From Betaproteobacteria bacterium (GTDB lineage Bacteria > Pseudomonadota > Gammaproteobacteria > Burkholderiales > Rhodocyclaceae), in NCBI GenBank assembly GCA_025997075.1, contig BNUC01000191.1, positions 1 through 5,593 of the forward strand: a stretch of DNA of 5,593 bases. Reading direction: 5' to 3'. Made by a program: the position numbers and the translations under genes. Under the pieces are notes generated by a model, which was not told the origin of the DNA, did not search any database, and saw only the letters and a program-made list of their open reading frames with translations. How positions within the stretch are numbered: position 1 is the stretch's first letter; each line of letters starts with the position of its first letter. Below, piece after piece: positions 1 through 5,279 of the stretch.

Positions 1-32
1 TTCGAATGCAGGTCAATTCCGCTATATTTCAT
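1..32 (-). CDS. IS110-family transposase, N-terminal fragment (runs off the window)
   Basis: On the minus strand an ATG at 32-30 opens a frame reading MKYSGIDLHS before the window edge. An early G-I-D motif followed by a short hydrophilic stretch is how IS110/IS1111-family (DEDD) transposases begin, and its aspartate is the first acidic residue of the RuvC-like active site. I recall this exact opening style from IS110 transposases, but only ten complete codons are visible. A strong Shine-Dalgarno, AGGAGG at 43-38 on the minus strand, sits 5 nt before the ATG and fixes the start. The gene is transcribed leftward out of the window, away from the metabolic genes. Upstream DNA (33-254) is dyad-rich and is probably this element's own noncoding end. 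Confidence 0.72.
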   Translation of the reverse strand, partial: MKYSGIDLHS

Positions 33-46
33 CTTTGCCTCCTGTC

Positions 47-78
47 GGTTAAAGCTTGTTTGCAAACTCACTTTAACC
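47..78. repeat. 32-bp interrupted dyad just upstream of the left transposase
   Basis: GGTTAAAG at 47-54 and CTTTAACC at 71-78 are perfect inverted arms. At their centre lies the 10-bp palindrome GTTTGCAAAC (58-67), so the whole 32 bp is symmetric except for three positions on each side. It lies 4 bp upstream of the Shine-Dalgarno of the minus-strand transposase. That position suits an operator, or a hairpin in the leader RNA that limits transposase translation. Both roles are inferred; only the symmetry is seen. Confidence 0.6.
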
Positions 79-81
79 CTT

Positions 82-95
82 CCGCCTCTCGGCGG
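82..95. repeat. Short GC-rich hairpin in the left element's leader
   Basis: CCGCC (82-86) and GGCGG (91-95) form a 5-bp stem around a TCTC loop. It is part of the structured leader of the left transposase gene. Role unknown; possibly one arm of a noncoding RNA structure. Confidence 0.4.
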
Positions 96-118
96 CGGGA
101 GGCAGGCTAGATGATTTT

Positions 119-254
119 CAGACCACGGTTTTCGTTTTTCACTCGAACAGCCGCCCAGATTCCGGTTCTGCCTGCTTCCGCGGACGACCTGAATTCTTCT
201 TCTCTTAATATGCTTGCTGGCTGTTCCAGCATATCTTGTGGAAAACGTGGTCTG
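119..254. repeat. Long imperfect inverted repeat enclosing 107 bp, upstream of the left transposase
   Basis: The arm at 119-133 (CAGACCACGGTTTTC) pairs with the arm at 241-254 (GAAAACGTGGTCTG): nine base pairs, one bulged G at 128, then five more. Inside, ATATGCT (208-214) pairs with AGCATAT (228-234), and TGCTGG (215-220) pairs alternatively with CCAGCA (226-231). Read on the minus strand this is a large stem enclosing a further hairpin, ahead of the transposase at 32. IS110-group elements carry their guide (bridge) RNA in this upstream end, so it may be that RNA, but I could not assign guide loops. A small MITE with 15-bp ends is another reading; no target duplication is evident at its edges. 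Confidence 0.45.
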
Positions 255-256
255 CC

Positions 257-381
257 CCCAATGCTGTTCACTTAGAATCTCCGCTATTCAGTAATTTCCT
301 GGAATCCTTTGAATTATCTGCCTTTGATTGCTGTGGCAGACGAGATTTTGCTCTTTATTTCGCTAAGTGGACGGCATTGGG
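257..381. mobile_element. MITE-like element or IS remnant with 19-bp imperfect terminal inverted repeats
   Basis: CCCAATGCTGTTCACTTAG at 257-275 and CTAAGTGGACGGCATTGGG at 363-381 are inverted copies matching at 17 of 19 positions. The 87 bp between them (276-362) are AT-rich against a GC-rich background and encode nothing recognisable; TCTGCC (317-322) and GGCAGA (335-340) form an inner stem. GTCTG occurs at 250-254 and again at 381-385, overlapping the right arm by one base, so it is only a weak hint of a target duplication. The shape suggests a miniature inverted-repeat element or a deleted IS. It overlaps the end of the nuclease gene and supplies that gene's last codons and stop. Confidence 0.5.
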
Positions 382-948
382 TCTGTTCCCATTTTTCCAA
401 TTTCTCCGATCCCCATTTTTCCGTTTCCGGAAATTCCAGGGCGGCTCCGGGGAAGGATTTGCCCAGAGCCCGCGCTTCTGGCGTCGCGCTTCGGCTTCGA
501 TATGGAGCAGGGCGGGATTGCCGGAATGGTAACGGTCGGCCCAGGCCATGCCCCGGCGAACGAGTTCCTGGTTTACGTTGATGCGGCCAAGGTAAATCGT
601 CCCGACGGTGCGTCCGTAATGGTCATGTCCGGCCTCGATTACCAACACGTTTTTGTGGAAGGTCAGGGAGTACAGCGTTTGATGCGCCTGCCAGCCAAAA
701 GCCTGCTTCTTTTCGGGAGCGTCAATTCGCGCAAGACGCACACGCACCGCACGCCCCTTGACCAGAACATCGAGCGTATCGCCATCGGAGACTCTGACGA
801 CGCGGCCCGTAAAATCGGCATGGGCCGGGTGGCTGACCGCCAGGGCAATGGCGAGCAGCGCGGCGCAGAGCAGGGGCATTCGGTCAGCACCTGTCAGAAC
901 ATCATCCGGGAGCGAGGACACCATCGCCCCCGCCTGAGGTTTCATCAT
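355..948 (-). CDS. Secreted SNase-like (thermonuclease family) nuclease
   Basis: The 197-residue product is a staphylococcal-nuclease-fold phosphodiesterase, expected to cut DNA or RNA with calcium outside the cytoplasm. Family motifs are complete: SDGDTL (54-59) with the metal-ligand aspartates, RLARID.PE (71-79) holding the R35-, D40- and E43-equivalents, and DHYGR (109-113) with the R87-equivalent arginine. Typical family C-terminal features follow (GMAWADRY at 133-140, A.R...GLWA near 154-163). A hydrophobic segment, residues 24-44 (MPLLCAALLAIALAVSHPAHA), ends in a plausible signal-peptidase site, AHA-DF. Translation may therefore begin at the internal ATG at 879 rather than 948; neither start has a convincing Shine-Dalgarno. 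The tail after PEPPW (about 167-171) is very basic, contains an 8-codon-spaced KNG repeat, and ends in the MITE-like arm, so the original C-terminus appears replaced. The catalytic core is untouched. Confidence 0.9.
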   Translation of the reverse strand: MMKPQAGAMVSSLPDDVLTGADRMPLLCAALLAIALAVSHPAHADFTGRVVRVSDGDTLDVLVKGRAVRVRLARIDAPEKKQAFGWQAHQTLYSLTFHKNVLVIEAGHDHYGRTVGTIYLGRINVNQELVRRGMAWADRYHSGNPALLHIEAEARRQKRGLWANPSPEPPWNFRKRKNGDRRNWKNGNRPNAVHLAK

Positions 949-978
949 AAGGAGCAGGCGGTTTTCTAACCATGACCG

Positions 979-1209
979 TTAGCGCAGGGTTCTGGCGACC
1001 GGGCGGTTTGCCGCTCTTTGTTCATCATGCCCGGAATCCTGCACCGCATCACAAATCGTCTGATTGAAATTCTGTGGAACGACGACCCTCTGCATTTCAC
1101 AGGCTTGCAAGTCGCGCACGTTGCCGGACAGCACGAACTGGCTTTTGAGCGGCAGAAAACGCAAAAGGTCGCGCAGCCAGCGCGGTTTTTGGAAAGAAGG
1201 ATGGCTCAT
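979..1209 (-). pseudogene. Truncated 5' end of a gene, possibly an AAA-type ATPase
   Basis: From the ATG at 1209 (preceded by GGAG, 11 nt away) the frame reads MSHPSFQKPRWLRDLLRFLP and continues with KSQFVLSGNVRDLQACE, then QNFNQTICDAVQDSG, stopping after 76 residues. The segment WLRDLLRFLP..SQFVLSGN.RDL resembles, from memory, the start of a family of bacterial AAA-type ATPases of several hundred residues; no Walker motif lies within the piece, so this is a guess. The last dozen residues (RAANRPVARTLR) do not continue the pattern, suggesting a deletion joined this gene start to the DNA before the nuclease gene. A longer reading from an ATG at 1284 exists but has no good ribosome site. It could also be a genuine small protein of unknown function. 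Confidence 0.4.
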
Positions 1210-1300
1210 CGTAAAAATGACTCCGGTTTCAAATCCTGATTCCCAGATTTTCAGAATAGCGGCTTTAGCGCATTTTCGAATCAAATGCCGTCGATTTTAT

Positions 1301-1327
1301 CGTCATTCCAGCGAAAGCTAGAATACC
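1301..1327. repeat. Dispersed hairpin repeat with GAAA loop
   Basis: ATTCCAGC (1305-1312) and GCTAGAAT (1317-1324) form an 8-bp stem with one mismatch around a GAAA tetraloop. The unit starting CGTCATTCC with a GCGAAAGC centre is, from memory, a very common dispersed palindrome in proteobacterial genomes. No protein-coding role. Confidence 0.6.
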
Positions 1328-1408
1328 AGAGGACAGAAGACAGAGGACGGTAATGCTTGCGGCGGCGTAGCCGCCGGTAACTGACTGTCTTCTGTCCTCT
1401 GTCCTCTG
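1327..1408. repeat. Long palindromic repeat with 17-bp perfect arms
   Basis: CAGAGGACAGAAGACAG (1327-1343) and CTGTCTTCTGTCCTCTG (1385-1401) are perfect inverted copies. The centre holds a second hairpin, GGCGGC (1361-1366) and GCCGCC (1370-1375) around GTA. Each outer arm contains further copies of the AGAGGAC/GTCCTCT unit, giving alternative pairings up to 1408. It lies between the end of the LysE-type gene (stop at 1411) and the truncated gene. It may end transcription from the exporter gene, but no T-tract follows on the minus strand, so a dispersed repeat is the safer call. Confidence 0.7.
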
Positions 1409-1410
1409 AG

Positions 1411-2010
1411 CTAAACCGTGAGCATCCAGGCGGCGGTAAACACCAGCACGGCGGCCATGAGGCGGTTGAACCACAGCAGGCGCCGCCCGCGCGCAAGCCA
1501 GCCGCGCAGCAGGGCGCCCATGCTGGCGTAGAGCAGGTTGCTGGCGAAGGCGAAAACCTGCATCACCACCAGCGCCACGGCCAGCCGGGACGTGAGCTCG
1601 TCGCGTCCGGCAATCCAGCCGGCGACGATGGTCAGGGACAGCAGCCAGACCTTGATGTTCACGAATTGCAGCGCGGCGCCTTGCCAGAAACCGATGTTGA
1701 GATCTCTGTCGTCGACGCGCGCCAGCGTGGCGCTGCCGGCGAGCCGCCAGGCCAGCCACAGCAGGTAGCCGATGCCCACCGCCTGGATGCCATATTTGAG
1801 CGGCGGCAGCGCCACCACCAGCGCGCCCACGCCCGCCGCGCAGAGCAGCAGCAGCGCGCTCCAGCCCACCGGCACGGAGCAGACGAAGCGCATGGCGTGA
1901 GCCAGCCCCCGGTTGGCGGCGATGGCCGTCGCCAGGGTGGTATTGGGGCCGGGCGTAAAACTCATGGCCGTGGCCAGCGCGAGCAGCGCGGTAAATTCTT
2001 GCCAAGTCAT
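1411..2010 (-). CDS. LysE/RhtB-family amino-acid (or small metabolite) exporter
   Basis: This 199-residue inner-membrane protein belongs to the LysE/RhtB translocator family, which exports amino acids and related compounds using the proton gradient. The signature SFTPGPNT (17-24) lies in the first membrane segment, as in family members; the second segment carries the ANRGL..A.RF pattern (32-42). Hydrophobic stretches follow at about 43-65, 68-90, 112-135, 142-165 and 178-199, fitting the usual six helices and about 200 residues. The start at 2010 puts the PGPN motif at its normal distance from the N-terminus, although no strong Shine-Dalgarno is visible. The gene is divergent from the TRAP operon with a 200-bp gap, so the two are not co-transcribed. 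Substrate cannot be read from sequence. The stop lies 2 bp from a long palindromic repeat. Confidence 0.9.
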   Translation of the reverse strand: MTWQEFTALLALATAMSFTPGPNTTLATAIAANRGLAHAMRFVCSVPVGWSALLLLCAAGVGALVVALPPLKYGIQAVGIGYLLWLAWRLAGSATLARVDDRDLNIGFWQGAALQFVNIKVWLLSLTIVAGWIAGRDELTSRLAVALVVMQVFAFASNLLYASMGALLRGWLARGRRLLWFNRLMAAVLVFTAAWMLTV

Positions 2011-2103
2011 GCGGCGTTTTTTGTTCCCGACATTGCCCGTTTCCCCGACAAGCGACTCAACCCATATATGCCCGGAAATTATTCCCGCGAAGGCGAACCC
2101 TCC

Positions 2104-2132
2104 GGGAGCGCGGGCGTCTCGCCCGCGCTCCC
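2104..2132. repeat. 13-bp perfect hairpin between the divergent exporter and TRAP genes
   Basis: GGGAGCGCGGGCG (2104-2116) and CGCCCGCGCTCCC (2120-2132) form a perfect 13-bp stem with a TCT loop. From memory, variants of this GCGGGCG-TCT-CGCCCGC palindrome recur in many bacterial genomes, so it is probably a dispersed repeat. It sits 78 bp upstream of the dctP start, within the only region available for both divergent promoters (2011-2210). No regulator site or convincing -35/-10 pair was found in the remainder of this gap. Confidence 0.7.
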
Positions 2133-2210
2133 AGGAACTGGATTCTACATAAGCTACTCGGAATCCGCCAAAACATTTAAAATCCCTTTTTTACTCAGAG
2201 GAGAGGCATC

Positions 2211-3218
2211 ATGTTACGCACAGTCGTTTTAGCAGCCTTCACCGCCGGTATGCTCGTTCACGGCGGCGCGGCCGTGGCGCAAACCTACAAATCGGAATAC
2301 CGCCTGTCCACCGTGCTGGGCACCGCTTTCCCCTGGGGTCAGGCGGGCGATCGCTGGGCGACGCTGATCAAGGAAAAAACCCAGGGGCGCATCAACGTCA
2401 AGCAGTATCCCGGCGTATCGCTGGTCGGCGGCGAACAGACGCGCGAATTCACCGCCATCCGCCAGGGCGTCATCGATATGGCCGTTGGCTCGACCATCAA
2501 CTGGTCGCCGCAAATCAAGGAACTGAACCTGTTCGCCCTGCCCTTCCTGATGCCTGACGAGAAAGCGGTCGACGCTCTGATTCACGGCGAAGTCGGCAAG
2601 GATATTTTCAAGATTCTCGAAAAACGCGAAGTGGTGCCGCTGGCCTGGGGCGAAAATGGGTTCCGCGAGGTTTCCAACTCCAAGCGCTCGATCACCACGC
2701 CGGACGACATCAAGGGACTGAAGATCCGCGTGGTCGGCTCGCCGCTGTTCAATGAAATTTTCACCTCTCTGGGCGCCAATCCGACGCAAATGAGCTGGGC
2801 CGACGCCCAGACCGCGCTGGCCTCCAATGCCGTTGACGGACAGGAAAATCCGCTGGCGGTCTTTTTTGCTTCAAAACTGCCGGGAATCGGTCAAAAAAAT
2901 CTGACGCTTTGGCATTACATTTCCGACCCGCTGATTTTCGTGGTCAATAAGGATGTCTGGGCGCAATGGACTCCTGCCGACCGGGAACTGGTGCGCGAAG
3001 CCGCCTTGCAGGCCGCGCGGGAAAACATCGAAAACGTGCGCCAGGGCGATGCCTCGGTGCTCGCGCAGATCGAAAGCGGCGGCACGGCCGTTGTCCGTTT
3101 GACCGACGAGCAACGCAAGCCCTTCATCCAGGCTACCCGCCAGGTTTATGAGAAATGGGCAAAAACCATCGGTTCCGATCTCGTTAAAAAAGCCGAAACC
3201 GCTATCGCCAAACGATAA
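2211..3218 (+). CDS. dctP: TRAP transporter periplasmic substrate-binding protein (DctP family)
   Basis: This 335-residue protein captures a small organic anion in the periplasm and delivers it to the DctQ-DctM membrane unit. A signal peptide covers residues 1-24 (MLRTVVLAAFTAGMLVHGGA, then AVAQ), with cleavage near AVA-Q. Family hallmarks follow in order: F..IRQG.IDM (80-90), the LFALPFL strand (107-113), GFREVSN (150-156), the D.KGLKIRVVGSPLF block (166-180) whose arginine (173) is the conserved carboxylate-binding residue, then LGANPTQMSWADAQTAL (187-203) and VDGQENPL (208-215). Length is normal for the family. The start is fixed by a purine-rich Shine-Dalgarno (AGAGGAGAGG, 2197-2206) just before the ATG. 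The bound substrate is unknown; the arginine suggests a carboxylate. A 160-bp gap filled by a palindromic repeat separates it from dctQ, so it may be expressed at a different level from the permease genes. Confidence 0.93.
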   Translation: MLRTVVLAAFTAGMLVHGGAAVAQTYKSEYRLSTVLGTAFPWGQAGDRWATLIKEKTQGRINVKQYPGVSLVGGEQTREFTAIRQGVIDMAVGSTINWSPQIKELNLFALPFLMPDEKAVDALIHGEVGKDIFKILEKREVVPLAWGENGFREVSNSKRSITTPDDIKGLKIRVVGSPLFNEIFTSLGANPTQMSWADAQTALASNAVDGQENPLAVFFASKLPGIGQKNLTLWHYISDPLIFVVNKDVWAQWTPADRELVREAALQAARENIENVRQGDASVLAQIESGGTAVVRLTDEQRKPFIQATRQVYEKWAKTIGSDLVKKAETAIAKR

Positions 3219-3231
3219 GCCTTGTTTGCTT

Positions 3232-3324
3232 CCCTCATCCGGCCTTCGGCCACCTTCTCCCCGTAGCGGGGAGAAGGGATAATATTCCCCTCGCCCGCTT
3301 GCGGGAGAGGGGCAGGGGTGAGGG
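3232..3324. repeat. Three-hairpin (cloverleaf-like) dispersed repeat inside the TRAP operon
   Basis: CCCTCATCC (3232-3240) pairs with GGGTGAGGG (3316-3324), one G-T wobble, closing a module of three hairpins. These are GGCC-TTC-GGCC (3241-3251); CCTTCTCCCCG-TAG-CGGGGAGAAGG (3253-3277), a perfect 11-bp stem; and CCCCTC.CCCGC-TT-GCGGG.GAGGGG (3287-3312), with one internal mismatch. The parts resemble dispersed repeats common in proteobacterial intergenic DNA (from memory). It lies 13 bp after the dctP stop, in mRNA that should continue into dctQ. Strong structures here could protect the dctP message from 3' decay and reduce read-through, raising binding protein over permease; that is inferred. 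Confidence 0.75.
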
Positions 3325-3379
3325 CAGGAGGCAGCAAAAAACAAGAAAATCATCTCTGTGAACCGGAGTAAGTTTTACC

Positions 3380-3856
3380 ATGAGTTCCAACAACGATAAG
3401 CCCGACGGGGGAAAGCTCGCCTTCTTCGAGCGGGCGCTGATGGCCGTGTCGATGGGCGCTTTGTGCCTGCTGACCATGGCCAATGTGCTGGTGCGTTATT
3501 TCACGGATATTTCCTTTGCCTTCACCGAGGAAATATCCATCGTGCTGATGGTCATCATGACGCTGGTCGGCGCGTCGCACGCGTTCACCACCCGCCATCA
3601 CATCGCCATTCTGTACTTCGCCGAGCACATCCCGGCCTTGCGCCGCTTCGCCGCACGCTTTGCCACCCTTTGCTCGCTGCTGATGTTCGGCCTGCTCACC
3701 TTTTATAGCGCGCGCATGGCCTGGGACGACTACGATTTTGAAGTCACCTCGCCTTCGCTGGGTGTCCCGCAGTGGTGGTACACCATTTGCCTGCCGATTC
3801 TTTCGGCATTGATTGTCGTGCGCCTGATTGGCTTGCTGCGCCGGGGAGGCCGCTGA
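3380..3856 (+). CDS. dctQ: TRAP transporter small permease subunit (DctQ family)
   Basis: This 158-residue inner-membrane protein is the four-helix small subunit that pairs with DctM in a TRAP transporter. Hydrophobic helices lie at about 20-41, 52-68, 92-112 and 133-153. Family marks are N.LVRYF (35-41) followed by the acidic pair in FAFTEEIS (46-53), HI.I (74-77) after the second helix, and the S.SLGVP.WWY....P pattern (124-139) leading into the last helix. Length is normal. GGAG at 3365-3368 lies 11 nt before the ATG, slightly far. The stop codon overlaps the dctM start by one base (TGATG), so the two subunits are translationally coupled. Confidence 0.92.
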   Translation: MSSNNDKPDGGKLAFFERALMAVSMGALCLLTMANVLVRYFTDISFAFTEEISIVLMVIMTLVGASHAFTTRHHIAILYFAEHIPALRRFAARFATLCSLLMFGLLTFYSARMAWDDYDFEVTSPSLGVPQWWYTICLPILSALIVVRLIGLLRRGGR

Positions 3857-5136
3857 TGGACTGGCTGCTATTTGGCATTTTCATCGTGCTGATGTTCGCC
3901 GGCGTTCCCCTGGCCGTGACCATGGGTCTGGCCGGAACGGCGGTCGTCGCCGCCAACGGCTTGGGCATGATGTCCCTGCCGACCAACGTGTATACGGGCA
4001 TCGCCAAATATCCGCTGATGACGATTCCCGTTTTTGTCATCGCCGGCCTGATTTTCGAGCGCGCCGGCGTGGCGGCCTCCATCGTCCGCTTCGCCTCGGC
4101 CGTCGTCGGACAACGCCGGGGGAGCCTGGCCATCGTCGCCATTCTGGTGGCGATGATCATGGGCGGCATTTCCGGTTCGGGTCCGGCGGATTCGGCCGCG
4201 GTCGGCGCGGTGATGCTGCCGTCGATGTTGAAGGCAGGGTATCCGCGTCAATTCACGGCTTCGGTCATCGCCGCCGCCGGTTCGACCGGCATCCTGATCC
4301 CTCCCTCGATCGCTTTCATCATCTACAGCCTGCTGGTGCCGCAGGCTTCCGTCCCGGCGCTCTTCGCGGCGGGCCTGATTCCCGGCATCCTCTCGGGCCT
4401 GTCGCTGATTGTCGCCGCCTGGTGGTTTTCCATCCGGAACGATTACGAAGCCGTACATACGGAACCCCTGCCGCCGTTCTGGCAGAGCCTGAAAGAAGCC
4501 GGCTGGGGACTGGCCGCGCCGGTCATCATCCTGGGCGGCATGCGCAGCGGATTCTTCACGCCGACCGAAGCCGCCGTGGTCGCCGTCTTCTATGGCTGTC
4601 TGGTCGGCAAGGTGATTTACCGCACGCTGAGCTGGCGCGACATCTACAACGTCCTGGTCGAATCGGCCGAAATCGCCTCGGTCATTCTCACGGTCGTCGC
4701 CCTGGCCAGCGTCTTCGCCTGGTCCAGCAGCACGCTCGGAACCTTCGACCGTCTGGCGCAAGCCATGCTCGGCACGGGCATGTCCGAAATGCTCACCTTG
4801 CTCAGCATCCTGCTGCTGGTGTTGATCGCCGGCATGTTCCTCGATGTCATTTCGATGTTTTTCATTTTCATGCCGCTGCTGGTGCCCATCGCCATTCACT
4901 TCAACTGGAATCTGGTCTGGTTTGGCGTGCTCATTACCATGGACATGGCGCTCGGCCAGTTCCACCCGCCGCTCGGCGTCAATCTGATCGTCACCTGCCG
5001 CATGGCCAACGTCTCGATGGAATCAACCATCATCTGGTCGCTGTGGTTTGTCGCCGCGATGGCCTGCGCTATGCTCCTAGTCGCCTTCGTGCCGGATTTG
5101 GCTTTGTGGCTGCCGGGGAAATTGGGGTATCTGTGA
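3856..5136 (+). CDS. dctM: TRAP transporter large permease subunit (DctM family)
   Basis: This 426-residue inner-membrane protein forms the ion-coupled transport channel of the TRAP system (DctM, ion-transporter superfamily). It is almost entirely hydrophobic, consistent with the family's 11 or more helices. Conserved blocks appear in two halves: the hairpin block GGISGSGPADSAAVG (103-117), then GSTGILIPPS (142-151), FTPTEAA (234-240), and in the second half MFLDVISMFFI.MPLL.PI (327-345) and LGQFHPPLG (366-374). The ATG at 3856 was chosen because it overlaps the dctQ stop as TGATG and has GGGGAGG (3843-3849) six bases upstream; an in-frame ATG at 3772 would add 28 residues out of register with the family N-terminus. 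Substrate unknown. Nothing looks truncated; it is the last gene of the operon. Confidence 0.94.
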   Translation: MDWLLFGIFIVLMFAGVPLAVTMGLAGTAVVAANGLGMMSLPTNVYTGIAKYPLMTIPVFVIAGLIFERAGVAASIVRFASAVVGQRRGSLAIVAILVAMIMGGISGSGPADSAAVGAVMLPSMLKAGYPRQFTASVIAAAGSTGILIPPSIAFIIYSLLVPQASVPALFAAGLIPGILSGLSLIVAAWWFSIRNDYEAVHTEPLPPFWQSLKEAGWGLAAPVIILGGMRSGFFTPTEAAVVAVFYGCLVGKVIYRTLSWRDIYNVLVESAEIASVILTVVALASVFAWSSSTLGTFDRLAQAMLGTGMSEMLTLLSILLLVLIAGMFLDVISMFFIFMPLLVPIAIHFNWNLVWFGVLITMDMALGQFHPPLGVNLIVTCRMANVSMESTIIWSLWFVAAMACAMLLVAFVPDLALWLPGKLGYL

Positions 5137-5156
5137 CTTGAACATCGGGATAGACA

Positions 5157-5201
5157 CATAGGTTGGGCTGAGCGAAGCGATGCCCAACGCGGCAGCCTAT
5201 G
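5157..5201. repeat. REP-like palindrome downstream of dctM (intact copy)
   Basis: CATAGG (5157-5162) pairs with CCTATG (5196-5201), enclosing TTGGGC (5163-5168) and GCCCAA (5182-5187); the loop includes GCGAAGC. The minus strand reads AGCCCAACCTATG, which nearly matches the target predicted from the guide RNA of the adjacent IS110-type element. From memory, GGTTGGGCTGAGCGAAGCG is a dispersed repeat of betaproteobacteria. It may also slow transcription beyond the TRAP operon, but no T-tract follows. Confidence 0.7.
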
Positions 5202-5207
5202 AGTCAT

Positions 5208-5242
5208 CCCAATGTTGGGGTTTGTTCCACTCACCCCAACCT
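5208..5242. repeat. REP-like palindrome cut by the IS110-type element
   Basis: GTTGGGGT (5214-5221) and ACCCCAAC (5233-5240) form a perfect 8-bp stem around an 11-nt loop; CCCAA-TG-TTGGG (5208-5219) is an alternative small palindrome. The right arm ends in CCCAACCT at 5235-5242, where the related repeat at 5157 would continue as ATG (read on its minus strand). Here it changes to TGTATGC, which I take as the element's left end. Confidence 0.65.
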
Positions 5243-5245
5243 TGT
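5233..5245 (+). other. Predicted left junction and CT core of the right-hand IS110-type element
   Basis: The bases ACCCCAAC-CT-TGT fit the bridge-RNA rule for a left junction (left target half, core, right donor half). The left part plus core matches the first guide loop at 5430-5439 at 9 of 10 positions, with CCCAACCT exact. The core plus right part, CTTGT (5241-5245), is the exact complement of ACAAG at 5540-5544 in the second loop. No terminal inverted repeat or target duplication is expected for IS110-group elements. Confidence 0.55.
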
Positions 5246-5257
5246 ATGCTGATTTTG

Positions 5258-5279
5258 CCTCTGAACCAGGTTCTTTAGC
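5258..5279 (+). repeat. Left-end copy of a segment of the donor-binding loop
   Basis: CCTCTGAACCA (5258-5268) and TTCTTTAGC (5271-5279) recur in the same order at 5484-5494 and 5507-5515, within the second stem-loop of the candidate bridge RNA. The gap between the two blocks is 2 nt here and 12 nt there. The first copy also contains the palindrome GAACC-A-GGTTC (5263-5273). Confidence 0.6.

Noticed and set aside
250..385. GTCTG direct repeats as a definite target-site duplication of the MITE-like element
   Set aside because: One copy overlaps the inverted repeat and two extra C residues separate the other from its arm; five bases can match by chance.
367..969. Plus-strand open frame of 200 codons
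   Set aside because: It lies antisense to the SNase-like gene, whose minus-strand product has all catalytic motifs.
2155..2183. Promoter for dctP using TAAAAT at 2178-2183 as -10
   Set aside because: The -10 is fair, but no acceptable -35 lies 16-18 bp upstream.
3772..3855. Longer dctM start at 3772
   Set aside because: It would overlap 85 bases of dctQ and add a non-membrane leader; the ATG at 3856 has a strong Shine-Dalgarno and overlaps the dctQ stop.
3868..4965. Long minus-strand frame opposite dctM
   Set aside because: Its product is rich in D, H, R and Q, as expected for the reverse of a GC-rich membrane gene; no recognisable domain.
5157..5240. Intrinsic terminator after dctM
   Set aside because: The hairpins are not followed by a T-run; repeat character explains them better.
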